Below, piece after piece: positions 59,601-64,000 of a DNA stretch of 64,000 nucleotides. How positions within the stretch are numbered: position 1 is the stretch's first letter; each line of letters begins with the position of its first letter. Made by a program: the position numbers and the translations under genes. The stretch spans positions 16,286,751 to 16,350,750 of the forward strand of contig CM026429.1 of NCBI GenBank assembly GCA_014871385.1, read 5' to 3'. The notes under the pieces were generated by a model. That model saw only the letters and a program-made list of their open reading frames with translations. It searched no databases and was not told the origin of the DNA. The DNA comes from Ceratodon purpureus. Lineage: Eukaryota > Streptophyta > Bryopsida > Pseudoditrichales > Ditrichaceae.

Positions 59601-61339
59601 GTGGATAGTATCCCTAGTGGAGTGACTGGAGCATCATTGGCCATTCTTAGGATAAACTGGGCGGTCTTGGGAGGTGGTAAACCTAGTTGCTTGCGTAAAT
59701 GGTTACTCATTACGTTTACTCCTGATCCCCCATCTACCAGGACATTAGTGAGTTCGTGATTTCCTAGTTGAAGGTGGATTACTGCTGCATCCGGGTCAAG
59801 TGTGGTGGCATTGACTTCAACCACTGCTGGATCGACACTCGTACTAGGTAATGTGGCTTGCTGTAAATATTTTTGGAGCTCAGGGCTGATTTGGATCAAC
59901 TTGGATAATGTAATGGTAACATTAGTGGCATCTAATACTGCTTGCATACCGGGGTCCTTGGTTGACTGTTCTAACCCTCTTTGTAAATCTGTTCTAATTT
60001 CATGCAATCGGTCCCAGTGGCCTTCAGGGAATGGTTTTCGATGTTCCACCACGTGGTCTACCAAGGGAGCCTTGGAGCGGGTACTGACCACGGCGGTACT
60101 AATTGTGGATACGTTTGTTTCAGGACCATGGACTTCCGTGAGCGTCACACCCCCCCTTCGGGGCAGGTTATTATTCCTAGGGCCAGGGGTTGTCGTAGTT
60201 CCTTGGTTATTCGATGGTGGTCGATATTGGGCCCAGCGCTGCCTAACTAGGGGGCATTGGCTCCGATGGTGTTCAAGGGAGCCACATTCCCAACAGGCGT
60301 CACCACGCCCTGGTTGGAATGCATCCACGTTGACCTCGTCTGGGTACATTGCGGCTGCAGTAGCTCTAGGACGTCGATTTTCATCCACTCGGGAATTCCC
60401 AGGGGCGAACCAGCAACGGCCTGGGTGTATTTTGCCACATGTATTGCATGGTTGGGCCGTGGTTTTGGGCTCTGCTCGGTAGGCTGGGAGTGGTAACAAG
60501 GGTGCTTGGTTTTTGTTTAGGACCTCTAGTTCTCGGCTAATGTCATTAGCAGCGGTGAGGATGTCATTTAGTGTCTTGACTCCTCGAATGACAATTCCTT
60601 GCTGTATCCAAGGTAATAGCCCCTTTTTGAACCATTCACACAAATAATCTTCCTCTGGCCTTTGGTTCAGTTTGTCCGCCAATTGTTTAAATCTGTCGTA
60701 AAACTTATCGACTGGTTCATTGCGGTCCTGAGTTATGGTTCCTAGGGCTCTCAAGATTTCTGAACTTGTCTTGAGTTTTCGGAATTTCTGCAAGAAGCTT
60801 CGCTCCATGTCATCCCAGGTTGCGTGGGCGTGGTCTGTCTCAAAATCAATGTACCAATTAATATGGTTTCCTTGGAGTGTTGTGCCAAATATATTTTGTA
60901 AATCTGCAGTATTAGACACCCCGTTTGTGCGAGCAATAACTTTAAAACGGCGGATGTGCCAATCCGGGTCACCTGATTCATCAAATACAGGGTATGGGAT
61001 TTTGGGAAACTTGGCATGTCTCTCTAGGTCACCACCGCTGAGAGATGTAGCAGCGGTGTGGTTTTCTTGGAGAAGTGTAGGGGATCTACTAGCTTCCAAG
61101 GCGTTCCCAGATGTTTGGGGGGGTATGTTATTTACCCCTTGTGTTCTACTGTTTTGGAGATTCTGGTATTGGAGGCTGAGCATCTCTAACTTGGCATTCG
61201 TGGCATCATTTTTGGCAACCAAGTCAGTCATTTGTTGTTTCATCCATTGTAGGAAATCCTTTGTGGGGTCAGGGTCGTCTTGTTGTGCAGTTTCTTCTGC
61301 ATCATTGTTTCTGTCTGCGGCAACTTTTCGTGGCGGCAT
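53603..61339 (-). CDS. Gag-Pol polyprotein with large C-terminal extension
   Basis: One ORF of 2578 codons starts at the ATG at 61339. Gag is about 105-275 ([15 protein letters not shown]). A zinc knuckle C-x2-C-x4-H-x4-C is at 349-362 ([14 protein letters not shown]), preceded by [12 protein letters not shown]. The protease active site is about 536 ([12 protein letters not shown]). Reverse transcriptase is about 810-1000, with [19 protein letters not shown] and YLDD at 958-961. RNase H is about 1100-1222 (VHTDAS, then VMADYLSR). Integrase has an H-H-C-C region ([10 protein letters not shown] to NCHPCQ) and D-D-E residues in [15 protein letters not shown] and GQAEST. After about 1670 come a Pro/Ser-rich linker, then from Met1859 roughly 720 residues I cannot assign: a folded-looking part (about 1865-2080), a coiled coil (about 2150-2265), an acidic segment, and a C-x2-C-x13-H-x7-H finger (2508-2533) before an Arg-rich end. 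The extension may be a separate ORF fused in frame. Confidence 0.97.
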   Translation of the reverse strand: MPPRKVAADRNNDAEETAQQDDPDPTKDFLQWMKQQMTDLVAKNDATNAKLEMLSLQYQNLQNSRTQGVNNIPPQTSGNALEASRSPTLLQENHTAATSLSGGDLERHAKFPKIPYPVFDESGDPDWHIRRFKVIARTNGVSNTADLQNIFGTTLQGNHINWYIDFETDHAHATWDDMERSFLQKFRKLKTSSEILRALGTITQDRNEPVDKFYDRFKQLADKLNQRPEEDYLCEWFKKGLLPWIQQGIVIRGVKTLNDILTAANDISRELEVLNKNQAPLLPLPAYRAEPKTTAQPCNTCGKIHPGRCWFAPGNSRVDENRRPRATAAAMYPDEVNVDAFQPGRGDACWECGSLEHHRSQCPLVRQRWAQYRPPSNNQGTTTTPGPRNNNLPRRGGVTLTEVHGPETNVSTISTAVVSTRSKAPLVDHVVEHRKPFPEGHWDRLHEIRTDLQRGLEQSTKDPGMQAVLDATNVTITLSKLIQISPELQKYLQQATLPSTSVDPAVVEVNATTLDPDAAVIHLQLGNHELTNVLVDGGSGVNVMSNHLRKQLGLPPPKTAQFILRMANDAPVTPLGILSTVAITTHGVSTPATFVIIEMPNSSNFPVILGRPWLRDMNAIHDWSRNQIRIHRQGKTVVIPVDGCITRARADQIRHNAGTSWVQGLSQDQEALVFHANPDLVSLAEIHLASLVTEQEKLDIPAHFSQETQETVTIDATPAKEALQTKVITGWTHGSKDKVELVNLGTAENPKFLKINADAPSQIKQETIKLFHEYHDIFAWGHEDLKGIPRTLAEHTIDLVPDAIPVQQRRYRMNPNYAERVKAELDKLLKANFISPVDSAPWLSPMVIIPKKNGTLRICVDFRKLNAATKKDHYPLPYMEEIIDEVAGHEMYSFLDCFSGYYQVAMAEHDKNKTAFSTEWGPYQFERMPFGAKNAPMTFQRVMELIFRPYLKQFFRIYLDDGTVYGQMKDHVMHLRQIFHACRTNGVSLNADKCMFLFFAGVILGYIVCKYGKLPDPAKIKDILDMTPPTDQKGVQRLLGLSQFNRIYIEKLAHITAPITALNHTKYTYPRDWTPAAQEALEKIKLAYSNAPILIAPDWSKPFHVHTDASNIAVGVMLAQNINGKNDQPVAYASRLLNQAERNYSTTEREALAMIYAVKKFRHYLLGNKFRFMVDHHSLSYLVNQPLVTGRVARWIMILLEYDFEVVYVPGKRHVMADYLSRDSKATEEGIDDSFNEPYLQAASLVPDFPDDWHSDIMMYLSTGTVPAKYTGTKRISFVRTTLPYTLIQGQLYRRGADQEIRLCVPTAQQQEIIHHLHHGPAGGHQGTETTIKKILLAKYWWPTLHRDVHTYVKNCHPCQVSTTNFQHQGKVPLKPISPLGPFQRWGLDFVGPIRPATKQGYKYILAATDYTTKWVEAKPLRNNTAVVTATFIYENIITRFGCPLEIVSDQGSHFVNAVIEDLLNNHIIKHRTSTVYYPQGNGQAESTNKTIINMLRRFVHANQADWDDCLPAALWAYRVATKTSTQLSPFEMVYGTQPLLPTEYIAPTFSSLQTRDYTPHKVLAARIQDIHHLEEIRAQAIQNITAKQALSAKYFQAKQPPRLFQKGDQVLWCPRDPKLRKSKFESIWHGPYRIQLVLPNNTVLLINNENYDPHATMVNANKLKHYFTSDPAPAPAMRLGDLHKSLAAEAQDTTPTLETMDPAPTPTIPEIHVSYIHVQLKSPTTQHDMTPPVLKTSRIMGPRPPPSSLALHDSQPTKKPSGCLHPKPRVTSPPPQPLASSPSSSSGPPPPFPQCLGNLVSCCPLLFISAHTLLRCSSFPAPCLPHPYASPPLHFLAPWVRILLHLFLQSVESVSVSMSPKKPQPPIFVPRQIIEWKRRPDLIWQTKTGLHRYCSLMKGEVNIAHCQAFLASMREHREDEPHPAGVVEGILVQYSSRYLHKFFGWDGTGATEWSADCKFPKPDLASHVKDEQVKDNGRYDVFALGEVMKDPWFARMRGILSQVYFQNNCNGITPEQLCILLMADQGEKINWGLLVDEHFRIRLRGHRRSLEYSSPIGPFLTAYIAHYLAFTRRNNQPPVMGTFLDVQKELAARPQPDPSAPGPSKRPRHAELTLPPTIPATIHEGPRTVQFQAQVQAMVTCMTNMLQFISGAEQDMETRKDIQQRQLSLAVQAAQAKAQAQVETARNELQQQLEEANQTLANLRNRVANQDLELATTQEQVDMLTKEKQGVLERAERLEHQILEFRARCKELTEAHEALTRKLGSSGRVPPTAQEIARIQQERMATEQARETFEANKIGWIHDAARTIAIHAYRILQGSPPTAPEPPQDFIDQCIDQALATLDGGDTDPDWETMDLDLLDTPPRETLLVAPDAAAPLLVNPVVQLPTLHTRAPVILDQANPAERVDIPDSLTDTEITPQPSPRMPITAPAPPSPPRPTVHIRSQPIKNHKDALKKIEEEFSLEVEASDESEAEEELETAVSEVKKYFVAQADLVSIYGNPESENVQCLACNRLLGKTVYDVYQHAVTSRSKHNLLHRGVAAAIATLYQDQAPPRRQGQVPREETRPDRRPAYRRSRG

Positions 61340-61390
61340 GGTGTTATCCTAGGATTTAAATATGTTTTTTCCAAACACTCAACACGCCAT

Positions 61391-61407
61391 CCCCAGCATG
61401 GTCGCCA
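61391..61407 (-). other. Primer-binding site of the gypsy element
   Basis: On the minus strand the sequence three bases inside the 5' LTR reads TGGCGACCATGCTGGGG. It starts with TGG, pairing with the tRNA CCA end, and resembles the complement of a tRNA-Asp 3' end (about 13 of 17 by memory). The tRNA identity is therefore tentative. Confidence 0.7.
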
Positions 61408-61410
61408 AAA

Positions 61411-62065
61411 TGTTATACTGGGATCTAGGATGGACGGTGAGTGTGAAAGGGGACCAGGGAAGGCAGGGGCTGAGAGAGGTTACGAGCCTAGTGAGTTATC
61501 TTGAGTAGCATAGCAAGGGCGGGAAGAGTCTGAGATGGTTAGAGCGTGGCTAAGAGAGAGAGAAATGGAGAATCCCAAGGGCCCCAAGGAGCCTTGTACG
61601 TTATAAGCTTAGAGTACTGAGAGACTAGATGAATCATGCACAGGTGAGAGAAGTACCCAAGCTAAGGATCAATGTAGACAAGTCAGTGTAGGAAACAGAT
61701 AGGAATAGTAATCAGACAGTAAGGTGCGTAGGAAGAAAGGGGGCCAACAGTTATCAAAAGAGGGCTGCTTTACTTAGTCTTAATGGAAGTGTCTCCCTGG
61801 GAGTCAAGGTGTGCCATGGAACCCAAGACCGAGGCCAGGGGCAGTTACAAAACCAGAATCTATCTCTCTATGACCGAACCACGACTCGTACCAACTAAAG
61901 AGTGTCTACTCTGTAAAGCATCCTAGTATTTATACTACTTGATACTGCCTAGGAGTCCTTGTTGTCACTAGTAGTACCACCGCTGGAACTGAAGTCTACC
62001 AACTTCCCTGCCTTCACTGTGCCTTCCTAGTCTTCCATGCTTCCGAATCCCTTGGGCAGGTAACA
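61411..62065 (-). repeat. 5' LTR of the gypsy element
   Basis: This is 655 bp and, in element orientation, the promoter-bearing LTR. A minus-strand TATA box (TATAAATA) lies at 61934-61927. It is equal in length and apparently in sequence to 52903-53557. Confidence 0.95.
61927..61934 (-). promoter_or_regulatory. TATA box of the retrotransposon LTR promoter
   Basis: TATAAATA on the minus strand lies within the 5' LTR, about 590 bp upstream of the polyprotein ATG. It is the only good TATA-box match noticed in the LTR in the right orientation. Confidence 0.55.
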
Positions 62066-62245
62066 ATTTTCAATGAGGGATTTCACCTTTGTCAAATTTT
62101 TGTAATTTTTTTTTCTTAAGAAATATCTCACATTTATTTTAATGCGCTTCTAATGATGGTAATTTCAATGTCTAATTTTAGGTCAGTCAAAAGATAGATT
62201 TGGTTTAAAGGGAGGCTTTTTAGTGTGCTATTGGGGATGCCCTAA

Positions 62246-63277
62246 GGCCCCTACTTACCTGTAAGAATCGGATTTGGAATATCTCTGTTCGTATTCACAT
62301 TGGGGGAGGAAAGGGTTCTGAATACCTAATAATACGGGTGAAAATACGTACGAAGAGTCCACACATACGGGGTCTTACAGTATGGTAAAAGTTGATTTTA
62401 GTAACAACGACGTCGTGGTTTATCGGGCTGTCACACCTGTGGAGTGGGTTTTAGCTGTCCACCATCGTTGTGGCTGCGGAGTGGAGGTTTGTCACTGTCT
62501 TGTGACTCCTTGGCACCCAGCCAGTCCTCTCTTCCAGTTTCATTTCCTCATACCACCACCGTGTTGTTCTGAAATGTGTTTATCTTCGCTTTGAATTTCT
62601 GTTGCGGTGGAGGACTCTATCGACTGCGCTTTGTATTTTGGGAAGGCAAGTTGTTTTTGCGTCTGGAGAGGGCTGTGATTTGGTCGATGTGCGCACAATC
62701 CTCCACGGTCTTTGTGTGTTTTGTTGCACTTGAGGGTTTGGTGGATGCTACTCCGATTCTGTTTTGACGACGTTGTGTACGTGGGGTTTGCTGCGTGCCG
62801 TTCCTTTGAGTACCCAGTGTCACTAGTATTACAAGCGAGGTCTTCGAAAGTCCGTTTTCACGCAATCAGGTTTGGGAATTCGTGGAAACCCCTTTCAGTG
62901 ATTTCTTTGCTTTGTATCCTTTGCTTGCAAGGTTGATGGTATTTGTGGGTATAAATGAGTTTGCATACTTTTAACGCAACGTATAATTGCTGCAGGTGAA
63001 GGAATTCAAATATGCACATCTGACCTTTTAATGTTATTTGTTGCCATTGGTAGGGTTTCGGTGAAGCACCTCGACAGACAGGTCACGTAATTGTGCTCTC
63101 TACAAAATTGGTGAGTTATCCTCTCGTCTGTACCATCGACTTCCCGCTACTTGCAAGCATTTCAATTCTACGACCAGGCCAACAGCTTCTATATTCAGAC
63201 GATTTTCTGAAATTTCTATTTGTCGATTCTGAAAGTTTGTCCATTGTGCGGCTATGGTGCAGGTGTGATTCTGAGCA
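62246..63277 (+). other. Upstream region of the Harbinger transposase
   Basis: No complete ORF is recognised. Acceptor-like CTGCAG/GTGAAGG (near 62997) and GGTGCAG/GTGTG (near 63263) suggest one or more introns in the leader. The element's own terminal inverted repeat is not identified. Confidence 0.35.
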
Positions 63278-64000
63278 ATGGACCCCTCGGTCGACCCTAA
63301 GCTCCCCATTGCGTTCACTGTCTGGACGTTGCTTTTGTTGCTGAATAGTATGGACCTTCCCCGATTGGCCACGGAGATGGAAGCTGAGACTAACGAGGAG
63401 GAACCGATGCTGGACATTGTCCACTCTTTGCAAAGTTCTGATCACGATGCACAGACCGAGATGCGTGCAACTCTTAACCACTTCAGGTTGTTTCTTTCCT
63501 TTAATTTTTTGGACGATGACATAGGCTACTGGGTAAAGCCTAGATCAACCACATGGTTCAGCCGATTTCTTCTTGAGCAGTATGATAATGCGAGATGGGT
63601 CCAGATGTTTAGAATGACTAAACCTGCGGTGATGTCATTAGCGGATGTGCTCAGGCCTCATATTGAGAGACATAACACACGATACAGGCTTGCGATTCCG
63701 GTATTGATTCGGGTAGCCTGCACGTTGTTTAAGCTCTCGCATGGGGCCAATACCACTGTCTGTAGCGAGATGTTCGCGATAGGACGTAGTACCGTTTCCA
63801 TGGTGCTCAGAGAGGTAGTACACGCTGTAAACGAGACTCTGCGGCACCAAATCCTCTGGCCGAGTGGTCAGAGGTTGCGTGACACAGAAGCAAAGTTTAA
63901 TCAGCTTTGCGGATTACCAGGTGTCATTGGGGCCATTGACGGAATGCACGTAGCAATTTCGAAGGCACAGGAGGGACCAGCAGATTATTATTATTTTAAA
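63278..64000 (+). CDS. PIF/Harbinger transposase (HARBI1-like), 3' end off the window
   Basis: An uninterrupted frame of 241 codons runs from the ATG at 63278 to the window edge. After an acidic N-terminus comes the helical region typical of HARBI1-like nucleases (ARWVQMFRMTKPAVMSLADV, RYRLAIPVLIRVACTLFKL, a helix-turn-helix-like FAIGRSTVSMVLREVV). Then comes the start of the DDE nuclease domain, LPGVIGAIDGMHVAI, with the first catalytic Asp at residue 221 (63938-63940). The second Asp and the Glu lie beyond the window. No stop or frameshift is seen, so the gene may be intact. It could be a domesticated HARBI1-like gene or an active transposon. No partner Myb-like ORF is seen in the window. 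Confidence 0.9.
   Translation, partial: MDPSVDPKLPIAFTVWTLLLLLNSMDLPRLATEMEAETNEEEPMLDIVHSLQSSDHDAQTEMRATLNHFRLFLSFNFLDDDIGYWVKPRSTTWFSRFLLEQYDNARWVQMFRMTKPAVMSLADVLRPHIERHNTRYRLAIPVLIRVACTLFKLSHGANTTVCSEMFAIGRSTVSMVLREVVHAVNETLRHQILWPSGQRLRDTEAKFNQLCGLPGVIGAIDGMHVAISKAQEGPADYYYFK

Larger units (their letters stand above)
52903..62065 (-). mobile_element. Complete Ty3/gypsy LTR retrotransposon, 9163 bp
   Basis: LTRs of 655 bp bound one minus-strand polyprotein. The LTRs start TGTTA and end TAACA and are flanked by the 5-bp target duplication ATTTT (52898-52902 and 62066-62070). A primer-binding site sits 3 bp inside the upstream LTR. The order protease, reverse transcriptase, RNase H, integrase places it in Ty3/gypsy. 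I saw no base difference between the two LTRs on reading them, and the ORF has no stop, so insertion is probably recent. The polypurine tract should lie next to 53557; only a weak candidate (GAAGAACGGTAAAA, minus strand) is visible. Confidence 0.97.
52557..62242. mobile_element. Foldback MITE (PIF/Harbinger-like), split by an LTR element
   Basis: Removing 52903-62065 and one ATTTT duplication leaves about 520 bp that is nearly one long palindrome. The outer ends are GAGCATCCCCAATAGCACAC (52557) and the complement of GGGCATCCCCAATAGCACAC (ending 62242), both flanked by TAA (52554-52556, 62243-62245). The centre contains a perfect 58-bp inverted repeat (52751-52808 and 52823-52880). A TAA target and these ends fit the PIF/Harbinger superfamily. 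It has no coding capacity. A partial relative is at 40331-40590. Confidence 0.85.

Noticed and set aside
59802-60482. 226-codon plus-strand frame within the retrotransposon
   Set aside because: It is antisense to the Gag/protease part of the polyprotein, with no recognisable features. The same holds for the other plus-strand frames between 53.6 and 61.3 kb.
62246-62300. Left terminal repeat of the Harbinger element right after the MITE
   Set aside because: Without the other end of the element beyond 64000 there is nothing to match it to.

Overview
The window is nuclear DNA from a land plant, most likely a moss. It has spliced genes with short GT-AG introns, plant-type gene families (Rab GDI, an SLC22-like organic cation transporter, a CDPK), long AT-rich intergenic stretches full of small inverted-repeat elements, and a Ty3/gypsy LTR retrotransposon. 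Two features point to a seed-free plant, probably a moss: a hairpin resembling the moss microRNA family miR533, and an XRCC1 homologue that keeps the N-terminal domain missing from angiosperm XRCC1. Genus cannot be read from the sequence.

Layout. 1-3.5 kb: repeats and a decayed lysine/glutamate-rich coding relic. 3.5-7.7 kb: a complete 13-exon Rab GDP dissociation inhibitor gene (+). 8-20 kb: mostly non-coding, with a degraded zinc-finger ORF, several foldback or inverted-repeat elements and long C/A homopolymers. 20.3-20.7 kb: a promoter-like region and a miR533-like hairpin (+). 21.6 kb: a minisatellite. 23-25.2 kb: a three-exon MFS organic cation transporter (-). 28.3-29.1 kb: a non-coding terminal-inverted-repeat element. 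30-32.2 kb: an unrecognised spliced gene and an acidic upstream exon (-). 32.6-34.6 kb: a duplicated, broken 3' half of XRCC1 (-). 35.2-36.7 kb: an intronless CDPK (-). 39-47 kb: an island of related non-coding elements with telomere-like ends, tandem repeats and a TA-flanked element. 47.2-52 kb: the intact nine-exon XRCC1 gene (-). 52.6-62.2 kb: a foldback MITE split by a 9.16-kb LTR retrotransposon with LTRs that look identical and one uninterrupted 2578-codon ORF (-). 63.3 kb to the window end: the N-terminal part of an open PIF/Harbinger transposase (+), cut by the window edge.

The host genes are unrelated housekeeping or signalling genes: vesicle-traffic recycling, solute transport, calcium signalling and DNA single-strand-break repair. 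They do not form a functional cluster. What ties the region together is its history of mobile elements: a segmental copy of XRCC1 14.7 kb from its source, nested transposition (LTR element inside a MITE), and a possible source of Harbinger transposase next to a MITE with a TAA target duplication. The least ordinary items are the full-domain plant XRCC1 with its nearby pseudogene, the roughly 720-residue extension after the integrase in the retrotransposon polyprotein, and the miR533-like locus. Exon models were built by hand from reading frame, splice dinucleotides and remembered family sequences. No search was run.
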